Positions 1 through 10,337 of a DNA stretch of 50,053 nt are shown one piece after another. A program made the translations under genes and the position numbers. Position 1 is the stretch's first letter. Each line of letters begins with the position of its first letter. The notes under the pieces are model-generated. The model saw only the letters and a list, made by a program, of their open reading frames with translations, ran no database searches and was not told where the DNA came from. Source of the DNA: Variovorax sp. WDL1 (lineage in GTDB: Bacteria; Pseudomonadota; Gammaproteobacteria; Burkholderiales; Burkholderiaceae_C); the NCBI RefSeq assembly GCF_001541225.1, contig NZ_LMTS01000117.1:1-50053 (forward strand), given 5' to 3'.

Positions 1-177
1 GACTCGCCCGCCGGGGCGAAATCCCGGCCCCAGCCTCAACCCAGGCACACGGTCGAAACAAGCGAACGGGTGCACCCACCCGATCCTTCCCCCAAGCAAA
101 AAGAGGGCAAGTCCGCATCTCCCAGAGAGAAATCCCCCGAAGGCGGTCACCGCAGCGCGTGGCGCGGAGGTTCTCCG
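1..177. other. Upstream region of the bioD operon
   Basis: No gene is supported here. The bioD frame can be read back to a GTG at 70, but those first 36 codons look like leader sequence (rich in P, K, S and G) and precede the conserved start of the family. A purine-rich GGAGG lies at about 166-171, just before the preferred bioD start. An upstream bio or leucine-pathway gene may end just outside the window. Confidence 0.5.
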
Positions 178-876
178 GTGAAGGTGCACTGCTTCGTCAC
201 CGGCACCGACACCGGCGTCGGCAAGACGCTGGTCAGCAGCGCCATGCTGTCGTCGCTGGCCGCATCGGGCCTGCAGGCGGTCGGCATGAAGCCGGTGGCG
301 GCCGGCCTGGACTTCATCGACGGCGCCTGGCGCAACGAAGACGTCGAGCAGTTGAAGGCAGCCGGCAACGTCGATGCCCAGCTCGCGCTCCGCTGCCCCT
401 ACCTGCTGCGTGCGCCGATATCGCCGCATCTGGCAGCGCAGGAGGAGGACGTGCGCATCGCGCCGCAACACCTGCTGTCGGCCTACGAGCAATTGGCACG
501 GCAGGCCGACGCCGTGATCGTCGAAGGCGTCGGCGGCTTCCGCGTGCCGCTGGCCGATGGCTTCGACAGCGCGGATCTCGCCGTGGCGCTGGGGCTGCAG
601 GTGGTGCTCGTCGTGGGGTTGCGTCTCGGCTGCCTCAACCACGCACTGCTCACCGCCGAGGCGATCCGCGCCCGCGGCCTGGTTCTCGCCGGCTGGGTCG
701 GCAGCGTCATCGATCCGCGGATGCTGGCCCTCGAGGCCAACATCGAAACACTGGGCGCGCGCCTGGATGCACCGCTGCTCGGCGTGGTGCCGCACCTGGC
801 CGTGCCCGAGGCGGCGCGCGCCGCCCCCCATCTCGACCTTCGCGCGTTGCGCGGCACCGCGGCACTGGCCGCCTGA
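178..876 (+). CDS. bioD: Dethiobiotin synthetase (BioD)
   Basis: ATP-dependent carboxylase that closes the ureido ring of 7,8-diaminopelargonic acid to give dethiobiotin, the penultimate step of biotin synthesis, in the cytosol. The P-loop GTDTGVGKT lies at residues 9-17, followed by the typical MKPVAAG segment and VEGVGGFRVPL. Length (232 residues) fits the family. I chose the GTG at 178 because it has a GGAGG six bases upstream and puts the P-loop where BioD proteins have it; a GTG at 70 would add 36 unlikely residues. bioB follows after 24 bases, so the two make consecutive enzymes in one transcript. Confidence 0.93.
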   Translation: MKVHCFVTGTDTGVGKTLVSSAMLSSLAASGLQAVGMKPVAAGLDFIDGAWRNEDVEQLKAAGNVDAQLALRCPYLLRAPISPHLAAQEEDVRIAPQHLLSAYEQLARQADAVIVEGVGGFRVPLADGFDSADLAVALGLQVVLVVGLRLGCLNHALLTAEAIRARGLVLAGWVGSVIDPRMLALEANIETLGARLDAPLLGVVPHLAVPEAARAAPHLDLRALRGTAALAA

Positions 877-900
877 GACCCATACAGGAACTCTTCATTC

Positions 901-1902
901 ATGGAACACAGCATCAGCTTCATCGACCGCAAGGCGACCGCCTCGCAACAGCACGCCATCCCCGCCGACGCTGCGTGGACCATCGACAGCGTCGCGGCCC
1001 TCTTCGAACTGCCCTTCAACGACCTGCTGTTCCGCGCGCAGCAAGTGCATCGCGGCAACTTCGACGCCAACACCGTGCAGCTCTCGACCCTGCTGTCGAT
1101 CAAGACCGGCGGCTGCGAGGAGGACTGCGGCTACTGCCCGCAGAGCGCGCACCACGACACCGGCCTGAAGGCCAGCAAGCTGATGGCGCTCGACGAGGTG
1201 CTGGCCGCTGCCCAGGCCGCGAAGGACCATGGGGCCACCCGCTTCTGCATGGGCGCGGCCTGGCGCAACCCGAAGGAGCGGCACCTGGAGCCCGTCATCG
1301 AGATGGTGCGCGGCGTCAAGGCACTCGGCCTGGAGACCTGCGTCACCCTCGGCATGCTCGAGGCGGAGCAGGCGCAGCGGCTGGCGGACGCGGGGCTCGA
1401 CTACTACAACCACAACCTCGACAGCGCCCCCGAGTTCTACGACAAGATCATCACGACCCGGACCCACCAGGACCGACTCGATACCCTCGGCCACGTGCGC
1501 GACGCCGGCCTGCATGTGTGTTGCGGCGGCATCGTCGGCATGGGCGAATCGCGCCTGGAGCGTGCCGGCCTGATCGCGCAGTTGGCCAACCTCGACCCCT
1601 GTCCCGAATCGGTGCCGATCAACAACCTGGTGCAGGTCGAGGGCACGCCGCTGGCCGGCACGGAGCCGCTCGACCCGTTCGAGTTCGTGCGCACCATCGC
1701 CGTCGCCCGCATCACCATGCCGAAGAGCATGGTGCGGCTGTCGGCCGGGCGCGAGCAGATGGACGAGGCGCTGCAGTCGCTGTGCTTCCTCGCCGGCGCC
1801 AATTCGATCTTCTACGGTGATCGCCTGCTGACCACTGCCAACCCACAGGCCGCGAAGGACCGCGCGCTGCTGGCGCGGCTGGGCATGCGCAGCGACGCCT
1901 GA
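901..1902 (+). CDS. bioB: Biotin synthase (BioB)
   Basis: Radical SAM enzyme that inserts sulfur into dethiobiotin to make biotin. The radical SAM cluster motif CxxxCxxC is visible as C72, C76, C79 in [13 protein letters not shown]. Other family signatures are YNHNLDS (about residue 160) and GGIVGMGES. At 333 residues it has full family length. The ATG at 901 is preceded by CAGGAA at 884-889. It lies between bioD and a biotin-dependent carboxylase subunit, so the operon makes the cofactor next to an enzyme that uses it. Confidence 0.97.
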   Translation: MEHSISFIDRKATASQQHAIPADAAWTIDSVAALFELPFNDLLFRAQQVHRGNFDANTVQLSTLLSIKTGGCEEDCGYCPQSAHHDTGLKASKLMALDEVLAAAQAAKDHGATRFCMGAAWRNPKERHLEPVIEMVRGVKALGLETCVTLGMLEAEQAQRLADAGLDYYNHNLDSAPEFYDKIITTRTHQDRLDTLGHVRDAGLHVCCGGIVGMGESRLERAGLIAQLANLDPCPESVPINNLVQVEGTPLAGTEPLDPFEFVRTIAVARITMPKSMVRLSAGREQMDEALQSLCFLAGANSIFYGDRLLTTANPQAAKDRALLARLGMRSDA

Positions 1903-1935
1903 ACAACCGTCCCCATTCACAAGGAAGCCCTCCTC

Positions 1936-3933
<1,998 letters not shown>

Positions 3934-3942
3934 GCTCACGGT

Positions 3943-4872
3943 ATGCGAGTCACCGTCTGCCTCACCGACACCCGCCCGGACGCCTGGATCGAGGGCCTGC
4001 GCGCCGCACTGCCGGGCGCCGACGTCCAGAACTGGCAACCCGGCGCGCCGCAGGCCGACCACGCCGTGGTCTGGGCACCGCCGCAATTGTTCATCGACGA
4101 GCAGCCCGGGCTGCGCGGAATCTTCAACATCGGTGCCGGCGTCGATGCGCTGCTCAAGCTGCGCCTGCCGCCCGAGGCGATGGTGGTGCGCCTGGACGAT
4201 GCCGGCATGTCGGTGCAGATGGCCGAGTACGTGTGCCATGCGCTGATCCGCCATTTCCGCGAGTTGGACTTCTACGAGGCCGAGGCGCGCGCAGGCCGCT
4301 GGGCCTTTCGCAAGCCGCGCGAGCGCAAGGACTTCCCCGTCGGCGTGATGGGTCTGGGCGTGCTGGGCGAGCGCGTGGCGAAAGCGGTCGCGCAGTTCGA
4401 GTTCCCGGTCAACGGCTGGAGCCGCTCGCCCAAGGCGATCGAGGGCCTGCGCTCCTTCGCGGGCGAGGCGGAATTCGACGCATTCCTGCGCGCCACCCGC
4501 GTTCTGGTCAACCTGTTGCCGCTGACCGAGGCCACGCGCGGCATCCTCAACCGCACGACGCTGTCGCGCCTGAACGGCGGCCAGCCCGGCGGCTACCTGA
4601 TCAACGTTGCGCGCGGCGCGCACCTGGTGGAGGCCGACCTGGTCCCGCTGCTCGACAGCGGTCAGCTCGCCGGCGCCACCCTCGACGTGTTCGAGGTCGA
4701 GCCGCTGCCGGCCGACCACCCTTTCTGGCGCCATCCGAAGATCACGGTCACGCCGCACGGTTCCGCGCGGACCGTGCGCGCAGCCACCATCGCCCAGATC
4801 GCCGGCAAGATCATGGCGATCGAGCGCGGTGAGCCTGTGGCTGGCGTGGTCGAGCGCGAGCGGGGATACTGA
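3943..4872 (+). CDS. D-2-hydroxyacid dehydrogenase, glyoxylate/hydroxypyruvate reductase A type
   Basis: NAD(P)H-dependent reductase of the GhrA group, 309 residues. The Rossmann motif GLGVLG is near residue 131. The catalytic triad of the superfamily is present: Arg in NVARGAH, Glu in VFEVEPLP and His in TPHGSA. It starts nine bases after the carboxylase stop and sits before HMG-CoA lyase, so it is co-transcribed. Its link to leucine or biotin metabolism is unclear. Substrate cannot be read from sequence; glyoxylate or hydroxypyruvate is the family default. Confidence 0.88.
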   Translation: MRVTVCLTDTRPDAWIEGLRAALPGADVQNWQPGAPQADHAVVWAPPQLFIDEQPGLRGIFNIGAGVDALLKLRLPPEAMVVRLDDAGMSVQMAEYVCHALIRHFRELDFYEAEARAGRWAFRKPRERKDFPVGVMGLGVLGERVAKAVAQFEFPVNGWSRSPKAIEGLRSFAGEAEFDAFLRATRVLVNLLPLTEATRGILNRTTLSRLNGGQPGGYLINVARGAHLVEADLVPLLDSGQLAGATLDVFEVEPLPADHPFWRHPKITVTPHGSARTVRAATIAQIAGKIMAIERGEPVAGVVERERGY

Positions 4873-4895
4873 AAGCATTGAACAAGGCGCAACCC

Positions 4896-5816
4896 ATGAA
4901 GCTCCCCCCCCAAGTCAAGCTCGTCGACGTCGGCCCGCGCGACGGCCTGCAGAACGAAAAGCAGGCCGTACCCGCCGAGGTCAAGATCGGCCTGGTCCAT
5001 CGCCTGCAGGAGGCCGGGCTGAAGGACATCGAGGTCACAAGCTTCGTCAGCCCCAAGTGGGTGCCGCAGATGGCCGACAACGCGCAGGTCATGCAGGGCA
5101 TCCGCCGCCGGCCCGGTGTGCGCTATTCGGTGCTCACACCCAACATGAAAGGCTTCGAGGCGGCGATCGCGGCGCCACGCGAGGAGTGGCCCGACGAGAT
5201 CGTGGTCTTCGGCGCCGCCAGCGAGGCCTTCAGCCAGAAGAACATCAACTGCTCGATCGCCGAGAGCATCGAGCGCTTCCGCCCGGTGGTGGCGGCGGCG
5301 CGCGAGAAGGGGATCCATGTGCGCGGCGCCATGTCCTGCGCCGTGGGCTGCCCCTACGAAGGGGAGATCGCGCCCGAGCGGGTGGGCATGCTGGCCAGGC
5401 TGATGAAGGACATCGGCGTGCAGCACGTCGGCGTGGCCGACACCATCGGCGTGGGCACGCCGCTGAAGGTGCGGCGAGCGATCGAGGCCACGCTCGAGCA
5501 CTACGGAATCGACGACATCTCCGGCCACTACCACGACACCTACGGCCAGGCGCTCTCCAACACGCTCGCCAGCCTGGAGCTGGGCGTGTGGCAGTTCGAC
5601 ACCTCGGTCGGCGGGCTGGGCGGCTGCCCCTTCGCGAAGGGCGCGACCGGCAATGTGGCGACCGAGGACGTCGTCTACATGCTGCACGGCATGGGCATCG
5701 AGACCGGCATCGACCTCGACCAGCTGATCGACGCCGGCGTCTATATCAACCAGGCCCTCGGCCGCGAGCCGAACTCGCGGGTGTCGAAGGCGCTCCGGAC
5801 GAAGCGGTCCGCTTGA
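4896..5816 (+). CDS. mvaB: Hydroxymethylglutaryl-CoA lyase
   Basis: Cleaves HMG-CoA to acetyl-CoA and acetoacetate, the last step of leucine degradation. The DRE-TIM barrel metal-site segment VGPRDGLQNE is at residues 12-21, and the lyase signature SVGGLGGCPFAKG carries the active-site cysteine C244. I prefer the ATG at 4896 (306 residues); a TTG at 4878 would add six residues and is less likely. Also known as liuE in leucine/isovalerate clusters. Together with the carboxylase at 1936 it supports a leucine-catabolic operon; an enoyl-CoA hydratase and the carboxylase beta subunit would be expected upstream of the window. Confidence 0.94.
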   Translation: MKLPPQVKLVDVGPRDGLQNEKQAVPAEVKIGLVHRLQEAGLKDIEVTSFVSPKWVPQMADNAQVMQGIRRRPGVRYSVLTPNMKGFEAAIAAPREEWPDEIVVFGAASEAFSQKNINCSIAESIERFRPVVAAAREKGIHVRGAMSCAVGCPYEGEIAPERVGMLARLMKDIGVQHVGVADTIGVGTPLKVRRAIEATLEHYGIDDISGHYHDTYGQALSNTLASLELGVWQFDTSVGGLGGCPFAKGATGNVATEDVVYMLHGMGIETGIDLDQLIDAGVYINQALGREPNSRVSKALRTKRSA

Positions 5817-5855
5817 CGTCGATGAAGACGGACGAAAGAAGACTTGAAGGAAATC

Positions 5856-6347
5856 ATGTGCGGCGCTGAACTGACATCGCTCCCCGAAGGCGTGCAGCGC
5901 GTGGCGCGGCTGCTGCAGGCGCTTGGTCATCCCCATTCGCCGCGGATGCTCGACGACGCCTGCCGCACCGCGCAGCAGGCGGCCGATGCGCTGGGCATCT
6001 CGGTCGCGCAGATCGCCAAGAGCATTGTGTTTCGCCGCAAGAGCGACGAGGCGGCGGTGCTGGTCGTGACCTCCGGCGACAAGCGGGTCGACGAGAACAA
6101 GGTCGAAGCGCTCGTCGGCGGCAAGCTGGGCCGTGCCGATGCCGAGTTCGTCAAGCGCGCGACCGGCTTCTCGATCGGCGGTGTCTCGCCCTTCGCCCAT
6201 GCCGCGGCGCCGGTGATGTTGATCGACCGCGAGCTGTTTCGCTTCGACGAAGTCTGGGCAGCGGCCGGGCACCCGCATGCGGTGGTGCAACTGCGGCCGC
6301 AGGAGCTCGAGGCGCTGACCGGCGCGCCGGTCTCGGACGTGGTGTGA
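5856..6347 (+). CDS. YbaK/EbsC-family aminoacyl-tRNA deacylase
   Basis: A 163-residue single-domain protein of the YbaK/ProX superfamily, which hydrolyses mischarged tRNAs (often Cys- or Ala-tRNAPro). The conserved core is visible: AQIAKSIVFRRK, VVTSGDKRVDENK and the glycine-rich FSIGGVSPFAH. The start is taken at ATG 5856 because AAGG at 5847-5850 is well spaced; a TTG at 5844 is possible. Its stop overlaps the start of the next gene by GTGA, so the two are translationally coupled. Which tRNA it edits cannot be told from sequence. Confidence 0.87.
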   Translation: MCGAELTSLPEGVQRVARLLQALGHPHSPRMLDDACRTAQQAADALGISVAQIAKSIVFRRKSDEAAVLVVTSGDKRVDENKVEALVGGKLGRADAEFVKRATGFSIGGVSPFAHAAAPVMLIDRELFRFDEVWAAAGHPHAVVQLRPQELEALTGAPVSDVV

Positions 6348-6601
6348 ACGGCGATGCGCTCCATCCGCTGGCCGATCGCGCCGTTGCCGCGCGCAACACG
6401 GCACGCGACATACCCTCGCCCTGTATCTCCGTCTGCCGCATGGACCCGGCCAGCGGCTTTTGCGAGGGCTGCCTGCGCACCATCGACGAGATCGCGGCGT
6501 GGAGCGGCATGGACGACGCGACCAAGCGCCGCGTGTGGCGGGCCATCGAGCTGCGCGCAGATGCAGGTTTCCTGAGCTCTGCGGGAGAAGACCGGCCATG
6601 A
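6344..6601 (+). CDS. DUF1289 small cysteine-rich protein
   Basis: An 85-residue protein with the DUF1289 signature SPCISVCRMD followed by GFCEGCLRTIDEIAAW. Four cysteines in CxxxC and CxxC spacing suggest metal or Fe-S binding. The function of the family is unknown; such genes commonly sit beside small metabolic enzymes in beta-proteobacteria. The start GTG at 6344 overlaps the stop of the YbaK gene, and its end overlaps the ATG of the next gene by four bases, so it is the middle of a coupled trio. Confidence 0.87.
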   Translation: MNGDALHPLADRAVAARNTARDIPSPCISVCRMDPASGFCEGCLRTIDEIAAWSGMDDATKRRVWRAIELRADAGFLSSAGEDRP

Positions 6602-7242
6602 AGCACATCACTTTTCATCTCGACTTCATTTCGCCCTACGCCTACCTGGCCTTCGAGCATCTGCCGCAGGCGCTCGAAGGGCTGAGCTACAGCGTGGCCT
6701 ACCGGCCGGTATTGCTGGGCGCGCTGCTCAAGCAGCACGGCCAACTCGGGCCCGCCGAGATTCCGGCGAAGCGGGCCTGGACGTACCGCCACGTGCTGTG
6801 GCTCGGCCAGGCGCATGGCATCGCGATCGAGGTGCCGGCCTCGCATCCCTACAACCCGCTCCCGCATCTTCGGCTTGCGCTCGCCACCACGACGGACGGC
6901 GACATCAACCGCCACGTGGCCGAGACGATCTTTCGCGATGTCTGGCAAGGCGGCGGCGAGGCCGGCGACGCCGGGCGGCTGGCGGCGCTCACGGCGCGCC
7001 TGCGGCTGCAGCGCGATGCCGGGGGCGAGGAGGCCAAGGCGCAACTCAAGGCCAACACCGACGAGGCCATCGCGCGCGGCGTGTTCGGCGTGCCCACCTG
7101 CGAAGTCGATGGCCGCCAGTTCTGGGGCTTCGACGGCCTGGCCATGCTGCGCGACTACTTGCGCGGGAACGCCTGGTTCGAAGGCCCGGACTGGGAAGGC
7201 GCCCCGCGGCGCCCCGCGCTGCTGCGCAGCAGCAATCGCTGA
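6598..7242 (+). CDS. DsbA-fold 2-hydroxychromene-2-carboxylate isomerase family protein
   Basis: A 214-residue thioredoxin-fold protein of the kappa-GST/HCCA isomerase group. It opens with FHLDFISPYAYLAFE, where the Ser-Pro replaces the CxxC of DsbA, and ends with the cis-proline segment FGVPTCEVDG and FWGFDGLAML. Members isomerise 2-hydroxychromene-2-carboxylate in naphthalene breakdown, but no other naphthalene genes are nearby, so the real substrate is unknown. The ATG overlaps the preceding stop by ATGA. It is the last gene of the operon; the downstream 140 bases are non-coding. Confidence 0.87.
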   Translation: MKHITFHLDFISPYAYLAFEHLPQALEGLSYSVAYRPVLLGALLKQHGQLGPAEIPAKRAWTYRHVLWLGQAHGIAIEVPASHPYNPLPHLRLALATTTDGDINRHVAETIFRDVWQGGGEAGDAGRLAALTARLRLQRDAGGEEAKAQLKANTDEAIARGVFGVPTCEVDGRQFWGFDGLAMLRDYLRGNAWFEGPDWEGAPRRPALLRSSNR

Positions 7243-7382
7243 ATTTCTACAGCCTGAAACGCGCGCTGCGGGTTTCACCCTAATTCGTCAGCATCGATTC
7301 AGTTTGGCGAAAGCCCTGGGTCAGTCGTCGCCTCAAGAATCCGTCACGCCCCACGCCGTGGGAATACACAGGAGACGACGCA

Positions 7383-9077
7383 ATGGCAGCCACACTTGAT
7401 TCGCGGGGAAGGCCGATGCCTGTATCCCGACCCATGTCCGCGGAGGAGAAGAAGGTCATCTTCGCCTCCTCGCTCGGCACCGTGTTCGAGTGGTACGACT
7501 TCTATCTCTACGGTTCGCTCGCGGCGATCATCGCCAAGCAGTTCTTCAGCGGCCTGGATGCGGGCGCGGCTTTCATCTTCGCGCTGCTGGCCTTCGCCGC
7601 CGGCTTCCTGGTGCGGCCCTTCGGTGCCATCGTGTTCGGCCGCCTGGGCGACATGATCGGACGCAAGTACACCTTCCTGGTCACCATCCTGATCATGGGC
7701 CTGTCGACCTTCATCGTAGGCCTGCTGCCCAGCTACGCGACCATCGGCGTCGCGGCGCCGGTGATCCTGATCGCGCTACGCATGCTGCAGGGCCTGGCGC
7801 TCGGCGGCGAGTACGGCGGTGCCGCCACCTATGTGGCCGAGCATTCGCCGCACGGCAAACGCGGTGCCTACACCTCGTGGATCCAGACCACGGCCACCCT
7901 GGGCCTTTTCCTGAGCCTGATCGTGATCCTCGGCGTGCGCACCTGGCTCGGCGAGGAGGCTTTCGGGGCGTGGGGCTGGCGCGTGCCTTTCCTGGTCTCG
8001 ATCGCGCTGCTGGCGATCTCGGTGTGGATCCGGCTGTCGCTGTCCGAGTCGCCGGCCTTCCAGAAGATGAAGGCCGAGGGCAAGACCTCCAAGGCGCCTC
8101 TGTCCGAGTCCTTCGGCGAGTGGAAGAATCTCAAGATCGTGATCCTGGCGTTGATCGGCCTGACCGCCGGCCAGGCCGTGGTCTGGTACTCGGGCCAGTT
8201 CTATGCGCTCTTCTTCCTCACGCAGCAGCTCAAGGTCGATGCGACCACCGCCAATCTGATGATCGCTGCCGCGCTGCTGATCGGCACGCCCTTCTTCGTG
8301 GTCTTCGGCACGCTGTCGGACAAGATCGGGCGCAAGCCGATCATCATGGCCGGCTGCCTGCTGGCCGTGGTCACCTACTTCCCGGTCTTCAAGATGCTGA
8401 CCGAGTATGCCAACCCCGACTTGGCCAAGGCCCAGGCCACTGCCGGCGTGACAGTGACGGCCGATCCCAAGTCCTGCTCCTTCCAGGGCAACCCGGTGGC
8501 GCGCGAGATCGACTTCAAGAGCTCCTGCGACATCGCCAAGCGCTACCTGGTGCAGAACTCGGTGAGCTACGACAACGTCGAAGGCCCGCCCGGCTCCAAG
8601 GCCGTGGTCAAGATCGGCAACAAGACGATCGAGGCGCCGACCGGCAATGTGGCCAACCACAAGTTCGACGAGGCCTCGGTCAAGGAGATCGCCGCCTTCA
8701 AGAAGGGCGTGGCCGACGACCTGAAGGCCGCGGGCTACCCGGCCAAGGCCGACCCGGCCAAGATGAACAAGGTGATGGTGGTGCTTCTGCTGTTCTACCT
8801 GGTGCTCCTGGTCACGATGGTCTACGGTCCGATCGCCGCCATGCTGGTCGAACTGTTCCCGACGCGCATTCGCTACACCTCGATGAGCCTGCCGTACCAC
8901 ATCGGTAACGGCTGGTTCGGCGGCCTGCTGCCGACCACCGCCTTCGCGATCGTGGCCTCGACGGGCAACATGTACAACGGCCTCTGGTACCCGATCATCA
9001 TCGCGGGCATGACGCTGGTCGTCGGCACGCTGTTCATCCGCGAGACCAAGGATGTCGACATCTACGCGAACGACTAG
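7383..9077 (+). CDS. MHS-family MFS transporter
   Basis: A 564-residue inner-membrane permease of the metabolite:H+ symporter group (relatives of ProP, ShiA and KgtP). It has about 12 hydrophobic helices, the loop 2-3 motif GRLGDMIGRKYTF and its repeat GTLSDKIGRKPI in loop 8-9. Between about residues 342 and 460 there is a soluble insertion with two Cys (KSCSF, KSSCD), longer than in E. coli ProP but usual in a Burkholderiales subgroup. The substrate is not predictable; a small carboxylate or betaine is likely. The start has GGAG at about 7370. The gene is monocistronic and ends at a terminator. Confidence 0.9.
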   Translation: MAATLDSRGRPMPVSRPMSAEEKKVIFASSLGTVFEWYDFYLYGSLAAIIAKQFFSGLDAGAAFIFALLAFAAGFLVRPFGAIVFGRLGDMIGRKYTFLVTILIMGLSTFIVGLLPSYATIGVAAPVILIALRMLQGLALGGEYGGAATYVAEHSPHGKRGAYTSWIQTTATLGLFLSLIVILGVRTWLGEEAFGAWGWRVPFLVSIALLAISVWIRLSLSESPAFQKMKAEGKTSKAPLSESFGEWKNLKIVILALIGLTAGQAVVWYSGQFYALFFLTQQLKVDATTANLMIAAALLIGTPFFVVFGTLSDKIGRKPIIMAGCLLAVVTYFPVFKMLTEYANPDLAKAQATAGVTVTADPKSCSFQGNPVAREIDFKSSCDIAKRYLVQNSVSYDNVEGPPGSKAVVKIGNKTIEAPTGNVANHKFDEASVKEIAAFKKGVADDLKAAGYPAKADPAKMNKVMVVLLLFYLVLLVTMVYGPIAAMLVELFPTRIRYTSMSLPYHIGNGWFGGLLPTTAFAIVASTGNMYNGLWYPIIIAGMTLVVGTLFIRETKDVDIYAND

Positions 9078-9125
9078 CCCAGCCTGACCCGAGCAAAGGG
9101 CCCCGGCCCTTTGTTCAACAAAGAG

Positions 9126-9158
9126 GCCTCGTGCCGTGTCCATGGCGCGAGGCTTTTT
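9126..9158 (+). terminator. Rho-independent terminator after the MFS gene
   Basis: A 10-bp stem (9126-9135 with 9144-9153, one G-U pair) with an 8-base loop is followed by TTTTT (9154-9158). A second perfect 9-bp hairpin, CAAAGGGCC at 9094-9102 with GGCCCTTTG at 9105-9113, lies just upstream but has no T-run. Confidence 0.8.
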
Positions 9159-9184
9159 CGTTGAACATCCAGGAGATTCAGACC

Positions 9185-9331
9185 ATGTGGAAATTGGCCA
9201 TCGGCTTCGTCATCTTCGCCGCCATCTCGCTCTTCGTGATCATGCAGGCGGGGGACAAGGTCGACATGTCGGGCGAGAAGCATGGCGGGGACGTCACGCA
9301 CGTGCCGGAGCCACCGGCAGCCCCGAAGTAG
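9185..9331 (+). CDS. Small single-pass membrane protein
   Basis: A 48-residue protein with one hydrophobic helix at residues 4-20 and a charged tail ending in a proline-rich stretch (PEPPAAPK). AGGAG at 9171-9175 is well placed before the ATG at 9185. It lies just after the MFS terminator, so it probably has its own promoter or relies on read-through. No family is recognised. Coding is supported by the ribosome site and the clean membrane-helix/tail pattern, not by homology. Confidence 0.55.
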   Translation: MWKLAIGFVIFAAISLFVIMQAGDKVDMSGEKHGGDVTHVPEPPAAPK

Positions 9332-9377
9332 CGCTCGAGGCGGGAAGGCGGGCCACCCCTGAAGGGCGGCCTTCGTA

Positions 9378-10166
9378 TCAGACCTGGCTCCATCCCTGGC
9401 TCAACAGCTGACCTTCGCCGTCCCTCGGCGAGTCCGGCGTTTCGGGCTGCGGCGGTGGCGCCGGGTTGTCGACGACCGTGATGGAGCAGCCCGCTTCGCC
9501 ATTGACGATGGGGTACTTGATCACGCATGAGTCACCAGGGCGTGGATCATGTTCTTGGCACTCGTACTTCCCCCGCATCACGACGATCAGCGAGGGCAGG
9601 TCATCGATTTCCGGACAGACCTTGTCGATCATGGTGAAGGCGTCCTGGATGTCATCCGCGCCATGGGGATCGTCTCCCGAGAGACCACTTTGGACGAACC
9701 AGTCTTGCACCTTCAGGTTGTTGCTGTTCAGAATTTTGGCCCCGTGCGCCGCCTGAGTGATCCGCAGCAGCGCACGGTTCTCATGCGTGCTGGCCACGCC
9801 CATCGGTTGCGGCGGCGCGTCCCCTGCCTCGGCGACGCTCACATAGAACCCACGTCCGCACATTCCCTGACCAAGCCCCTGTTTCATGCCTGGTCCGGTG
9901 CCGACATCGACTATTCCTTGCGCGCCTTCCTGTGTCGTTGACCAGTGATACAAGGTCACATCGCGACCGAGCGGCTCGGCCATGCTCACGAGCACATCGC
10001 GGACTGTTCGCAAGTTTTTTCTGTCCTCTTCGTCTTTGACATCAAACAGGTAAATTGGCTTGGGGAATTTGTTTCCGGCCAGTATTGCCTTGGCGGCAGG
10101 GCCAGACCTCCCGGTCTGGGAACTGAGGAGGAAATTGGCTTGATTTGTCGGCGTAGTAGGCCTCAT
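9378..10166 (-). CDS. Unrecognised protein, possibly ADP-ribosyltransferase-like
   Basis: A 262-residue protein with no sure family. The middle reads TLYHWSTT (near residue 95), then GRGFYVS about 40 residues on, and further acidic residues. This H...Y spacing recalls the H-Y-E class of ADP-ribosyltransferase folds, but I cannot confirm it. The C-terminus is rich in proline and acidic residues. Codon use is less GC-biased than in the neighbours, suggesting later arrival. I choose the ATG at 10166 because CTGGAG lies just upstream (10173-10178); the frame is open to an ATG at 10304, which would add 46 low-complexity residues. No signal peptide is visible with the chosen start. Confidence 0.6.
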   Translation of the reverse strand: MRPTTPTNQANFLLSSQTGRSGPAAKAILAGNKFPKPIYLFDVKDEEDRKNLRTVRDVLVSMAEPLGRDVTLYHWSTTQEGAQGIVDVGTGPGMKQGLGQGMCGRGFYVSVAEAGDAPPQPMGVASTHENRALLRITQAAHGAKILNSNNLKVQDWFVQSGLSGDDPHGADDIQDAFTMIDKVCPEIDDLPSLIVVMRGKYECQEHDPRPGDSCVIKYPIVNGEAGCSITVVDNPAPPPQPETPDSPRDGEGQLLSQGWSQV

Positions 10167-10337
10167 AGTCTTCTCCAGTACGGGTGTCAAGTAGTCGGCG
10201 CACGCGAATGCGAGCTCAACTTTCGGTAACGCGGCTGTGCGCAGCGGTTCCTTACCGCCTGATGTACTTGGCCCGGATGTGCTTTGCTTCACGCCGTCCT
10301 GCATTGGGCGTCTGCACCAGGATGTCCGCCTCGCCCT

